50,091 bases of DNA from an uncultured Alphaproteobacteria bacterium (GTDB lineage: Bacteria; Pseudomonadota; Alphaproteobacteria; UBA7985; CAJQQZ01): positions 1-50,091 of the forward strand of contig CAJQQZ010000164.1 of NCBI GenBank assembly GCA_905480575.1, written 5' to 3'. Each line of letters opens with the position of its first letter. The first letter of the stretch is position 1. Below, piece after piece: positions 1 to 8,160 of this stretch. Made by a program: the position numbers and the translations under genes. Below the pieces are notes generated by a model. The model made no database searches. It worked only from the letters and a program-made list of their open reading frames with translations, and was not told the origin of the DNA.

Positions 1-123
1 GAACTTTCAAATAGATGTCCACGGTGTATATCCTCAAACCCTCCCGACAAAACGAAAGGGATAAAGTGGACGACTTTTACGCCGCCCGCGACAACACAAT
101 GCCGCCGCTACCGTGGACTAATT

Positions 124-819
124 TTGCACCGCCGCACACAGCAGGAATTTTCTTCCATCCAAACAGACTTCAAACATGAGATTGATTCCTGGCATTCTAT
201 CTCTGACCTGTTGCGCTTTTTCTTAGCCAACCCCGACAAACAGCCCGATGAGCTGGAAGAAGCCGAAGTGAAGAATGATGCGGCAGCGAAGAACTGTATC
301 CAGAACATTCTCAAACTCGATATAAATGCTGAAAAGCCAGAAGACAGTCCTCCTCAGATTCTCAAACTTGTCTATCGTGACATACTCAGGTTGGAGGTCG
401 TAGACGCCAACGATAAAGAAGCGCTCAATGCTTTGATCCAACAGTATTGCCGACTACAAGTTCTACTCCGTCAACGTGATGCCCGCAGTATTAAGTCGCC
501 CTCAATGCTGGTTCTCATGCTTTGGGTCGTCGCCAGCGTGACGATCCTGCTTGCCTCTTTGGCGCTGTTATCCGTTCTTCAGGCGATGCCGATTATGGAT
601 ACAATGCCAGCGGCGGCCAGTGACTTGGTCTTTGTCTTTGCGGTCACCATTGTCGCCATGCCAATCACGCTCATGAACGTTACGATCAATGATCTCAGGT
701 TCCCTTTCGAAGGCGCATGGTCGGTCAATGTAAACAGCGACTATGTCAATTTGGTCAAGGCTTTAGAGATTGCCAATGAGGAGGAAAATCAGCTGAGGCT
801 TGAGGCAAATGTGGAATGA
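124..819 (+). CDS. Two-TM membrane protein, possibly bestrophin-like (DUF4239)
   Basis: Unknown function. The 231 residues comprise a polar helical N-terminal half and two hydrophobic segments at about residues 126-151 and 162-186. These are followed by a motif reading RFPFEGAW, which resembles the 'RPFDG' stretch after the last membrane helix of DUF4239 bestrophin-like proteins. That resemblance is from memory and weak. The only start codon I see is a TTG at 124. The same frame stays open to base 1, so the gene may be cut by the window edge. A different frame carries an ATG at 15 running to about 176, so an upstream frameshift or overlapping gene is possible. Confidence 0.6.
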   Translation: MHRRTQQEFSSIQTDFKHEIDSWHSISDLLRFFLANPDKQPDELEEAEVKNDAAAKNCIQNILKLDINAEKPEDSPPQILKLVYRDILRLEVVDANDKEALNALIQQYCRLQVLLRQRDARSIKSPSMLVLMLWVVASVTILLASLALLSVLQAMPIMDTMPAAASDLVFVFAVTIVAMPITLMNVTINDLRFPFEGAWSVNVNSDYVNLVKALEIANEEENQLRLEANVE

Positions 820-1135
820 AGCTTGACCAAAGCTCTTTTTGTGGGAAGCGCCATTTGCAGCACTCGGAACTGAGGTTATTAAATTCTAGCTACGAAGCCT
901 CTTATGCTCTCTTTGAGCTAAAACATGTTTGCTGCTCTTCAACCGCTTATATTCAGAGAATACAAGCGAGAACTCCGCAGACGAACTTTCCTGATTGCCC
1001 AAATATCTACATTGGGTAGGGATTAAACTCGGAGCATCAATGACGGCACATTTTCCCAAAACATATTTCTCACCAAAGGTGCTACGTTGATCGCAACTTA
1101 GTTGGCCTCTAGTTATTCGACTAAGGCTATCGTCT
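820..1135. other. Gap without a convincing gene
   Basis: This is a 316-base stretch between two convergent genes. A 67-codon frame starts at 816 and overlaps the end of the upstream gene, but its composition (many Cys, Ser and Gln, no RBS) does not look like protein. I see no tRNA, strong terminator or repeat here. Confidence 0.5.
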
Positions 1136-1792
1136 TCATCGGCTCGGCCTATTTTCGACCTTCCAGATCGCCCAAAGTGCTGCCAATCCACATAGCACCC
1201 AGACGATGATCCAGATTGACGCTGGGATCCAGGTTTTATTGGCCATAGACACAGCATCGTTGTGACCGTCGTGTCCGAACAACAACCAAGCGGAAGCAAT
1301 GCCTGAAGCGATCAGATAAAGCCCTATGAGCTGGAGGCAGAAACGCGCGATACCCAGTTGAGCAAAGCGCCAAATGGCCAGGAAAGATAGGATCAGCACG
1401 GCAGCTATCACCCAGGAAACCCAGTCCCGCATCCACAGCAAGACGGACAAAAAGACAATGGCCGCCAGAACCAAGGCCCACTTGTTGGAAACGGTCGGAG
1501 CTTTGGATGCAATTAGGTAAATCCCCGCCCCCCAAAGAATTGCTCCGAAGTAACCCGAGAACGTTACGATAGACGGCAAAACCGAATTGCCCGACATCAA
1601 CCTCCCGGAACCATCGAATCTCAATTCCATCGAAAACGCATTACCGCCTGTAATGTAGGCCCCAAGGCCGTGGCTCAGTTCGTGAAAGAAGGTGTTGTAC
1701 CATTCCAACACAGCATTGATGTAAGGCACTCTAGTCAAAACCAGGGCCAGCACAAAAAAGAGGATGAACTGCATCCCGCGCGAAAGGCTCAT
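1136..1792 (-). CDS. M50B-type membrane zinc metalloprotease
   Basis: A 218-residue polytopic membrane protein with the zinc-binding motif HELSH at residues 37-41, placed just after the first hydrophobic segment. That is typical of Peptidase_M50B-like proteins, which lie buried in the inner membrane. About six hydrophobic segments cover the protein. M50B members are poorly characterised; site-2-protease-like intramembrane cleavage is a family inference, and no substrate can be named. The gene starts 20 bases after the DUF1445 stop on the same strand, so the two are probably cotranscribed. Confidence 0.75.
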   Translation of the reverse strand: MSLSRGMQFILFFVLALVLTRVPYINAVLEWYNTFFHELSHGLGAYITGGNAFSMELRFDGSGRLMSGNSVLPSIVTFSGYFGAILWGAGIYLIASKAPTVSNKWALVLAAIVFLSVLLWMRDWVSWVIAAVLILSFLAIWRFAQLGIARFCLQLIGLYLIASGIASAWLLFGHDGHNDAVSMANKTWIPASIWIIVWVLCGLAALWAIWKVENRPSR

Positions 1793-1812
1793 TGAATTAC
1801 AGGCTCATCGAA

Positions 1813-2616
1813 TTAGAGAACGGCGAGCTGGCTGTTGAGCTGGTCCGTGATCAGCATGTGTCCGGGTTTATGCCCAATGCCAAAGGGGATCTTTGCACCC
1901 GCTACAGCGCGTTGAGCCGTCACACCACAAGCCCAGAAGACCGGCACTTCGCCTGGATAGATTTCAACTGCATCGCCATAGTCAGGTTTGGTGATGTCTT
2001 CAATACCGATGGCTGCTGGATCACCAAAGTGGATTGGTGCGCCGTGAACATCCGGGAAGCGCGAACAGATCTGGATTGCGCGGATTGCCTGCGCCGGTGT
2101 CATTGGCCGCATAGATACCACCATCGGAGTCTGAAAAGGACCGGCACCCTCGCATTGAATGTTGGTGTTCCACATGGAAACCGTGACGCCCATCTCGATA
2201 TTACGGATTGGAATTTCAGCATTGATCAGCGCCTCTTCAAAAGAATAGGAACAACCAACAGCAAAAGTCACGAGGTCGTCGCGCCAATGATCTTTAAGGT
2301 CAGTTACCTCGCCCACGGGCTCACCATTTTCATAGAGCCAATAGCGCGAAACATCTGTGCGAATATCAATGTCGTCACCACACATTGGCAACATAGGATC
2401 GCCCACATCGCTAACACCTAGAATCGGACAAGGCTTGCGGTTTGAATTACAAAAGCGCAGGAAATCACCGGCATATTCCTTCGGCATAATGGCCAGGTTC
2501 GCTTGAGCCAGCCCAGGTGTCATACCAGATGTTTGGCCGTCATAGGCACCAGAGCGCATGTCTAATCTTATTCTTTTGGCTTCTGCTCTTAACAATTGAA
2601 TTGAATTTTCTACCAT
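1813..2616 (-). CDS. DUF1445 putative hydro-lyase (YcsI / D-glutamate-cyclase-like)
   Basis: This 267-residue protein matches the DUF1445 'putative hydro-lyase' family in length and motifs. It opens with the family's R-x(3)-G-x(4)-QTSG segment and has the [14 protein letters not shown] stretch near residue 115, VSMRPMTP near 165 and a C-terminal [14 protein letters not shown]. Mammalian relatives convert D-glutamate to 5-oxoproline; bacterial substrates are mostly unproven. It is cytoplasmic, with no signal peptide or membrane segment. An AGGCTAGG-like RBS precedes the ATG. The M50B protease lies immediately downstream. Confidence 0.85.
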   Translation of the reverse strand: MVENSIQLLRAEAKRIRLDMRSGAYDGQTSGMTPGLAQANLAIMPKEYAGDFLRFCNSNRKPCPILGVSDVGDPMLPMCGDDIDIRTDVSRYWLYENGEPVGEVTDLKDHWRDDLVTFAVGCSYSFEEALINAEIPIRNIEMGVTVSMWNTNIQCEGAGPFQTPMVVSMRPMTPAQAIRAIQICSRFPDVHGAPIHFGDPAAIGIEDITKPDYGDAVEIYPGEVPVFWACGVTAQRAVAGAKIPFGIGHKPGHMLITDQLNSQLAVL

Positions 2617-2675
2617 CTTGACCTAGCCTTTCCACAATAATACAGTAACTGCCTTTCGGCATCACAAAAACTCAT

Positions 2676-3127
2676 TTAAACCGCAGTGTCGTTTATCTGG
2701 AGTTTTTCAATTAGGGACGTGAATTCTGGAAAATTGTGATATTCTCCGCTAATTTTCCCCCAACAGTCTCTAAACAAAGGGCTCTGAAAAGATATATCCA
2801 TGCCGCTCTTCCAGATTCCCCAAGTTTCTGAATCAATTTTTTTGGATCTGAAAAGGAAGTACTCTTCCGAACACAGATTAACGTACTTCCTGAAGGCAAT
2901 CATAACCTTTAATCGTGATTTTTTTCCAAGCCCGAAAGCCTGTCTTTGAAATTGTTATCGATAACTTCCTCCGGAAACTCGGCCAATATATCAGAGTACC
3001 GCTTAGTGTATTCCGTAAAGACCGACAACCATACACGTTGCTTAACCCCATTCAGAGCAAACATCACCCCAACAGCGGCAACCAAAATAGAAATTGAAGA
3101 AATTATCGTATCAAGATCAATCGGCAT
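2676..3127 (-). pseudogene. Small membrane protein gene disrupted by a frameshift
   Basis: Two short frames on the same strand appear to be one gene. The first (3127 down to 2909, 72 aa) starts with a membrane helix at about residues 8-27, then a charged region containing VWLSVFTEYTKRY. The second (2903 down to 2676, 75 aa) continues the same kind of protein (YVNLCSEEYFLF..., ending PEFTSLIEKL). I recall single ~150-residue hypothetical proteins with this order. The break lies at a run of seven A on the coding strand near 2920-2926. One extra A, or a -1 slip on A_AAA_AAT, joins the frames through SRLKVMIAF. It could be a recent mutation, an assembly error or ribosomal slippage. Confidence 0.65.
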
Positions 3128-3204
3128 CCTTTATCCTTTAAAGCTTAGTACACCATTTATCCTTTGTGTATAACACTCACGCAATTCAAGCAAAGGGGAA
3201 GTCC

Positions 3205-4179
3205 ATGTCGCTCGAAAATCTCGGTCTGTCAGACATCTATCAAGCAAGAGAACGCATTCGTGGTACCGCTGTGCATACGCAGCTGATGCCTTCACCGTCC
3301 CTCTCTGAGAAATTCGGCGCAGACGTCAGGCTGAAGCTGGAGATGCAGCAACCCATTGGCGCTTTCAAAATCAGAGGTGCTGCGAACAAGCTGGCGTCCA
3401 TGTCAGAGGCAGAGCGCGCCCGTGGTGTGGTTACTGTATCAACCGGCAACCACGGCCGAGCGGTTGCTTATGCCGCTAAAATGCATGGTGTTCGCGCGGT
3501 CATTTGCATGTCGACCCTGGTGCCTCAAAACAAAAAGCAAGCCATCGCTCGCCTAGGTGCAGAAATCAAGATCCACGGCAAGACCCAGGATGAGGCCGAA
3601 ATTCTCGCTAACGAACTGGTCCGCGACGAAGGCCTGATCATGGTACACCCTTTCGATGATCCTTTCGTCATGTGTGGCCAGGGTACCATTGGCCTCGAGC
3701 TTATTGAAGACATGCCCGAGATCGAACAGGTTGTTGTGCCTTTGTCAGGCGCAGGGTTGCTCGGCGGCATCTCTATGGCGCTGAAAGCAATCAAACCCTC
3801 CATCCGCACCATTGGCGTTTCCATGCAACGCGGCGCCGTCATGATCGAAAGTTTGGAAGCCGGTAAACCGATCGAAGTCGAAGAGCTTCCTACTCTGGCG
3901 GACTCCTTGGGCGGTGGCATTGGTCTGGATAACGAATACACATTCAAAGCTGTACAAAAGTATGTCGACGAGACCATTCGTGTTTCTGAAGAAGAGATCG
4001 AAGCTGGTCTCCGCCATCTCTACTTCGAGGAAAAAGTCGTCGCTGAAGGCGGGTCCTCCGTCGGTATTGCTGCTGTCTTAGCTGGTAAGCTCGACCTTCA
4101 GGGCAAAGCGACCGCCTTCATCATTTCCGGCAACAACATCGACATGAAGAAGCACGCTTCGATCATGGCAAAAGGCTAA
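3205..4179 (+). CDS. PLP-dependent threonine/serine dehydratase family, EutB-like
   Basis: A fold-type II PLP enzyme of 324 residues. The PLP lysine is K55 in IGAFKIRG. The substrate loop STGNHG lies at 79-84 and the phosphate-binding SGAGLLGG at 181-188. The run from GGGIGLDN through FEEKVVAEGG resembles hydroxyectoine-utilisation dehydratase EutB more than classic IlvA, and there is no C-terminal ACT domain. The start at 3205 is preferred because GGGGAA lies just upstream; an in-frame ATG at 3166 lacks this. No other ectoine-catabolism gene is adjacent, so threonine or hydroxyaspartate dehydratase activity remains possible. It is divergent from the frameshifted gene. Confidence 0.85.
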   Translation: MSLENLGLSDIYQARERIRGTAVHTQLMPSPSLSEKFGADVRLKLEMQQPIGAFKIRGAANKLASMSEAERARGVVTVSTGNHGRAVAYAAKMHGVRAVICMSTLVPQNKKQAIARLGAEIKIHGKTQDEAEILANELVRDEGLIMVHPFDDPFVMCGQGTIGLELIEDMPEIEQVVVPLSGAGLLGGISMALKAIKPSIRTIGVSMQRGAVMIESLEAGKPIEVEELPTLADSLGGGIGLDNEYTFKAVQKYVDETIRVSEEEIEAGLRHLYFEEKVVAEGGSSVGIAAVLAGKLDLQGKATAFIISGNNIDMKKHASIMAKG

Positions 4180-4182
4180 GAT

Positions 4183-4785
4183 TTAGTCACAACCGTTATG
4201 CTTGCGCCACATGGTTGGGTCGTGACCTTCGGGCACCGAAGCGCAAGGATCATCTGTATAACCACGAAGCTGGTTATATTTTTGAATTTGTTCCGGCGTG
4301 AGGATGGCCGGTGTTGTCAGGTGCGCAGACAAATGTATGTTGCGTAGCGCACCCCTCGCCGTCGCCGCATCTGACAACAATGTCGACAATCGTGCCTCAT
4401 CAATATGGCCATGCTCAAAAGCTCGGCTGAGAGCTTCTTCTGCTTCAATATAAGTCTCTCCAGCGGCGATAGCCTGCTTTTGCATCGCTTGAAAAATCGC
4501 AGTGATTTCGTCAATCTGTTCCTCGGATAGATCCAGCTCGCTCTTCAGTTCAAGGACGTGCTTAGGGCCTGGCCAGCCATTGAGCTCTGCCGGTAGCGCC
4601 AACCCCCAGCCCGAACCCGCCTGAAGGGCGGCTATGTCTTCGTTCGATAGGCTTTTGATATTTCGCTTCGTGAAGTCGGCGTAGTGGTTCTTTGTGCCAG
4701 AAGCGAAGGCGGCTGAATTTTGCACCAAGATAAAAACAGCACACAAACCCACGAAGCGGACTAGGGAAAAGGCATTTGATTTCAT
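4183..4785 (-). CDS. Periplasmic Spy/CpxP-like protein
   Basis: This 200-residue protein begins with a signal peptide (hydrophobic core at about 8-25, cleavage near AFASG). The mature part is strongly helical. It contains LDLSEEQIDEI near 85 and LTPEQIQKY near 170, the LTxxQ-type motifs of Spy/CpxP/ZraP periplasmic helical proteins. These act as chaperones or metal sensors in envelope stress. The C-terminus carries a Cys-containing tail. It is transcribed away from the Crp-type regulator only about 70 bases off, so the regulator may control it (inference). Overall similarity is too low for a specific name. Confidence 0.6.
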   Translation of the reverse strand: MKSNAFSLVRFVGLCAVFILVQNSAAFASGTKNHYADFTKRNIKSLSNEDIAALQAGSGWGLALPAELNGWPGPKHVLELKSELDLSEEQIDEITAIFQAMQKQAIAAGETYIEAEEALSRAFEHGHIDEARLSTLLSDAATARGALRNIHLSAHLTTPAILTPEQIQKYNQLRGYTDDPCASVPEGHDPTMWRKHNGCD

Positions 4786-4819
4786 TGGAGCATCCTCACT
4801 AAGTACAGAAAGCTATGAC

Positions 4820-4848
4820 ATGACATTTTGCCACTTCGCTGTATATGA
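4820..4848 (+). promoter_or_regulatory. Sigma70-like promoter giving a leaderless mRNA
   Basis: A -35 box ATGACA (4820-4825) and a -10 box TATGAT (4843-4848) are separated by 17 bases, and each matches consensus at five of six positions. Transcription would begin about 4855-4857, on the A of the ATG at 4857. No Shine-Dalgarno sequence precedes either candidate start, which fits a leaderless transcript. Confidence 0.5.
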
Positions 4849-4858
4849 TAATTATCAT
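4845..4858. promoter_or_regulatory. Perfect palindrome over the -10 region and start codon
   Basis: ATGATAATTATCAT is a perfect 14-base palindrome covering most of the proposed -10 box, the predicted transcription start and the first bases of the regulator gene. The position suits a repressor operator, most simply autoregulation. It resembles the GATAAT half-sites of Fur-type boxes but is not a full 19-base Fur box. Confidence 0.5.
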
Positions 4859-5384
4859 GTCTGAATTAATTACAAACATCTTCTCCGAAGCACCCAACAT
4901 TTCGCTGGAACGGAATGAAACCTTGTTCCACACTGGTGACGATGTCACATCAATTTACTTGGTCACTTCAGGTCAGGTTGAGTTGATCCGCTACACCAAA
5001 GACGGTGTCTGTCTCATCCTTCAAACCGCGGAAGCCAATGACGTGCTAGCCGAGGCCTCTCTGCACTCTCTGCGTTATCACTGCGATGCAAAGGCAGCCG
5101 CACCGTCGACATTAAAAGCACTTCTAAAGTCTGATTATCTACGCCGCGTCAGTCACGAACCACTTCTCGCCGAGGCCTGGGCACAGCGTCTAGCCTTGGC
5201 TGTTCAATCAGCAAGAATACGGGCCGAAATCAGAACTCTTAAGACGGTCGCGGAAAGGCTTGAAGCATGGCTCGATTCAAGAGAAGCCTTGCCGCCCAAA
5301 GGTCGCTGGCAGAATTTGGCCCAAGAATTAGGTGTCTCAAAAGAAGCGCTCTACCGGGAATTGGCTAAACGGCGACCCAACTAG
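4857..5384 (+). CDS. Short Crp/Fnr-family transcriptional regulator
   Basis: A 175-residue protein. Residues about 15-80 form a cyclic-nucleotide-binding-like beta-roll (ETLFHTGDD..., YLVTSGQVELIRY). A dimerisation helix follows, and about 130-172 is a Crp-type winged helix with LAQELGVSKEALYREL as the recognition part. It is shorter than typical Crp/Fnr (about 210-240 aa), and there is no N-terminal Fnr-type Cys cluster. The ligand is unknown. The start at 4857 is chosen from the promoter spacing; ATG 4845 lies inside the palindrome. It ends 80 bases before the cystathionine beta-synthase gene, which it might also control. Confidence 0.8.
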   Translation: MSELITNIFSEAPNISLERNETLFHTGDDVTSIYLVTSGQVELIRYTKDGVCLILQTAEANDVLAEASLHSLRYHCDAKAAAPSTLKALLKSDYLRRVSHEPLLAEAWAQRLALAVQSARIRAEIRTLKTVAERLEAWLDSREALPPKGRWQNLAQELGVSKEALYRELAKRRPN

Positions 5385-5401
5385 GCCTTGGATTCTATTT
5401 G

Positions 5402-5454
5402 TGAGCTCCCATCTTTTCGAGTAGTAAATTCTTACCAAGCAATTCATGGGCTCA
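5402..5454 (+). promoter_or_regulatory. Interrupted inverted repeat upstream of the CBS gene
   Basis: TGAGCTCCCAT (5402-5412) can pair with ATGGGCTCA (5446-5454), leaving a two-base bulge and a loop of about 33 bases. It ends ten bases before the CBS start, where no good Shine-Dalgarno sequence is visible. A translational or attenuation role is only a possibility. It does not match a SAM riboswitch that I know. Confidence 0.25.
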
Positions 5455-5464
5455 AAATTTCATA

Positions 5465-6847
5465 ATGACCGCACCAGTATTCCACACCGTTATGGATGCC
5501 ATCGGCAATACGCCGATGCACGAAGTCACCCGCATAGATACCGGCAAGTGCCGCTTGTTTCTCAAGCTTGAGAATCAAAACCCAGGCGGGTCGATCAAAG
5601 ACCGCATCGGCAAAACCATGATTGAAGCTGCCGAAAAATCTGGCGACCTCAAACCCGGTGGTACGATCATTGAAGCGACAGCCGGTAACACTGGGCTGGG
5701 TCTTGCTTTGACCGCAGCGCAAAAAGGTTACAAGCTGATCATCGTCCTGCCTGACAAGATGGCTCAGGAGAAAATCTTCCACCTTCGTGCACTGGGTGCC
5801 GCTGTGCTGCTGACCCGCTCTGATGTCGGCAAGGGCCACCCCGAATACTACCAGGATATGGCTGAACGTCTCGCCGAAGAAAACGGCTATTTCTACGTCA
5901 ATCAGTTTGGTAACGACGCCAACCCCTTCGCGCATGAGACCACAACAGGCCCGGAAATCACGGCTCAGCTCGACGGATTGGACTTGAGCGTGGACGCGAT
6001 GGTTTGTGGTGTTGGTTCAGCCGGTACTATCACCGGCTTAGCTAACTATTTCAAAACCGCCTCCCCCGACGCCGACATGGTTCTGGCTGATCCGCAAGGA
6101 TCAATCCTAACGCACTACATCAAGACCGGCCAAGTTTCGAACGAAGTAGGCTCCTGGCAAGTCGAGGGCATTGGTGAAGATTTCCTACCACCAATCTCTG
6201 ACTTCACGCGTGTCAAACATGCCTATACCATTCCCGACAAACTGGCTTTTGAAACCGCCAGAGAATTGCTGTTGAAAGAAGGCATCTTGGCGGGTTCGTC
6301 ATCCGGTACTTTGATTGCGGCAGCACTGCAATACTGTCGCGAGCAGACCGAAGAAAAGAACGTTGTGACTTTTGTCTGTGACAGCGGCAACAAATACCTC
6401 TCCAAAATGTACAACGACTTTTGGATGCTGGACAACGGCCATATCGAACGGTCTAAACAAGGCGACCTCAGAGATCTTGTTACGCGTAAGTTTGCAGAAC
6501 AACAAATCGTCACTATGCCTGAAACAGAGAGCCTTTCCGCCGCTTACGGCAAGATGAAACTCTATGACATTTCTCAGTTGCCAGTAATGGAAGATGACCG
6601 GGTCATCGGCTTGGTAGACGAGGAAGACCTGCTCATCCATGTCTTCAAAAACAAAGGTTCGTTCGACGGCTCAATCGCCGACATCATGACCACCGACCCG
6701 ATTACCATCGACGCCGGAGAGCCCATTGAACGCTTGATGCAGGTGTTCAAGGGCGGCATGACAGCTCTGATCACCCACGAGGGCAAATTCGAGGGCCTGG
6801 TGACCAAGATCGACTTGCTTAATCACCTACAGCTTAACCAGCGTTAG
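5465..6847 (+). CDS. Cystathionine beta-synthase
   Basis: Condenses homocysteine and serine to cystathionine using PLP, the first step of reverse transsulfuration. Of the 460 residues, about 1-320 are the fold-type II catalytic core. The PLP lysine is K45 in GGSIKDR, EATAGNTG is at 68-75, and GSAGTITG lies near 180. Two C-terminal CBS domains (about 335-395 and 400-457) form a Bateman module. No heme-binding N-terminal extension is present, unlike the animal enzyme. A cysteine-synthase-like activity cannot be excluded. The gamma-lyase gene follows 29 bases later, making an operon very likely. Confidence 0.9.
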   Translation: MTAPVFHTVMDAIGNTPMHEVTRIDTGKCRLFLKLENQNPGGSIKDRIGKTMIEAAEKSGDLKPGGTIIEATAGNTGLGLALTAAQKGYKLIIVLPDKMAQEKIFHLRALGAAVLLTRSDVGKGHPEYYQDMAERLAEENGYFYVNQFGNDANPFAHETTTGPEITAQLDGLDLSVDAMVCGVGSAGTITGLANYFKTASPDADMVLADPQGSILTHYIKTGQVSNEVGSWQVEGIGEDFLPPISDFTRVKHAYTIPDKLAFETARELLLKEGILAGSSSGTLIAAALQYCREQTEEKNVVTFVCDSGNKYLSKMYNDFWMLDNGHIERSKQGDLRDLVTRKFAEQQIVTMPETESLSAAYGKMKLYDISQLPVMEDDRVIGLVDEEDLLIHVFKNKGSFDGSIADIMTTDPITIDAGEPIERLMQVFKGGMTALITHEGKFEGLVTKIDLLNHLQLNQR

Positions 6848-6876
6848 ACGCACGACAAAATAACAGGAACAAGACC

Positions 6877-8031
6877 ATGAAATCCAATCGTTTAGGCTTT
6901 GCCACACGTGCCATTCATGCTGGTCAAGGACCAGATCCCGTCACGGGCGCCATCATGACACCGATCTACGCGACCTCAACTTATGTCCAGGAAAGCCCTG
7001 GCATCCATAAGGGCTATGAATACAGCCGCACGAGCAATCCAACACGCCGCGCACTCGAGGACTGTGTTGCCAGCCTGGAAAACGGCACGCGCGGTTTTGC
7101 CTTTGCCTCAGGCCTCGCAACCACTGGGACAATCCTGGAAATGCTGGATAGTGGGTCACACATCATTGCAGCCGACGATCTTTATGGTGGTTCTTACCGT
7201 CTGTTTGAGAACGTCCGCACGCGCTCATCCAACCTTGAATTTTCCTTTGTTGATTTCAGCGATTTGTCTGCGGTCGAAGCGGCCTTCAAACCGAACACCA
7301 AGATGATCTGGATCGAAACACCGACCAATCCTTTGTTGAAGATTATCGATATCGAAGCAGTGGCGAACATCGCCAAGAAACACAAGTTGCTGTCTGTGTG
7401 TGATAACACCTTCTGCAGTCCCTATGTCCAGCGCCCGCTCGACTTTGGCGTCGACATGGTCATGCACTCTATGACCAAATACCTGAACGGCCACTCAGAC
7501 GTGGTTGCTGGTATCGTCGTAACGAAGAGTGACGAACTGGCCGATCAACTGGCCTATTTGGCCAACGCCGTCGGTTCGATCCTCGGACCCTTCGACTCAT
7601 TCCTCGTGCTGCGTGCTCTCAAGACTTTGCCGGTCCGCATGAAAGCCCACTGTGAGTCAGCGGCTGAAATCGCCAGCTGGCTAGAGGCTCACCCGAAAAT
7701 CGAGAAAGTCTACTACCCCGGCTTGAAATCTCATCCCAACCACGATGTGGCCACCAAACAGATGGATGGCTACGGCGGCATGGTAACCGCGGTGATCAAA
7801 GGCGGCCTCGACCCTGCGCGCAAATTCCTGGAACGCTGTCAGATTTTCTCCCTCGCCGAAAGCCTCGGCGGTGTCGAAAGCCTCGTCGAACACCCCGCCA
7901 TCATGACCCACGCCTCCATCCCCGCCGACATCCGTGCCAGCTTGGGCATTGATGATGGTCTTGTGAGATTGTCTGTCGGCATTGAAGATATTGGGGATTT
8001 GAAGGCAGATTTGGAGCAGGCGTTGCTCTAG
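6877..8031 (+). CDS. Cystathionine gamma-lyase / gamma-synthase family PLP enzyme
   Basis: A 384-residue Cys/Met-metabolism fold-type I PLP enzyme. The Schiff-base lysine is K201 in MHSMTKYLNGHSD, and other family landmarks are EYSRTSNPTR (48-57) and ASGLATT near 78-83. The C-terminal SLGGVESLVEHPA (around 328-340) is typical of cystathionine gamma-lyases. Directly following the beta-synthase, it most likely cleaves cystathionine to cysteine, 2-oxobutyrate and ammonia. Gamma-synthase activity cannot be ruled out from sequence alone. It is the last gene before a hairpin terminator. Confidence 0.9.
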   Translation: MKSNRLGFATRAIHAGQGPDPVTGAIMTPIYATSTYVQESPGIHKGYEYSRTSNPTRRALEDCVASLENGTRGFAFASGLATTGTILEMLDSGSHIIAADDLYGGSYRLFENVRTRSSNLEFSFVDFSDLSAVEAAFKPNTKMIWIETPTNPLLKIIDIEAVANIAKKHKLLSVCDNTFCSPYVQRPLDFGVDMVMHSMTKYLNGHSDVVAGIVVTKSDELADQLAYLANAVGSILGPFDSFLVLRALKTLPVRMKAHCESAAEIASWLEAHPKIEKVYYPGLKSHPNHDVATKQMDGYGGMVTAVIKGGLDPARKFLERCQIFSLAESLGGVESLVEHPAIMTHASIPADIRASLGIDDGLVRLSVGIEDIGDLKADLEQALL

Positions 8032-8059
8032 GAAAGCCCTGCTTTGCTACGACCGTTGA

Positions 8060-8095
8060 TTCGCTCCTGCAAACAGGGGCAGCGAAAGGGCTTTT
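8060..8095 (+). terminator. Rho-independent terminator after the transsulfuration operon
   Basis: TTCGCT-CCTG (8060-8069), loop CAAA and CAGG-GGC-AGCGAA (8074-8086) form a hairpin with one three-base bulge. It is followed within a few bases by CTTTTAT. It sits 28 bases beyond the gamma-lyase stop codon. Confidence 0.6.
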
Positions 8096-8160
8096 ATCTC
8101 AGCTCAATTTCTACTAAAGAGAGATTTAAAAATGGATAAAAATGTAAAGGCGATTTTGAA

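Noticed and set aside
816-1019. 67-codon plus-strand frame after the first gene
   Set aside because: Cys/Ser/Gln-rich composition, no RBS, no recognisable features, and an overlap with the upstream gene.
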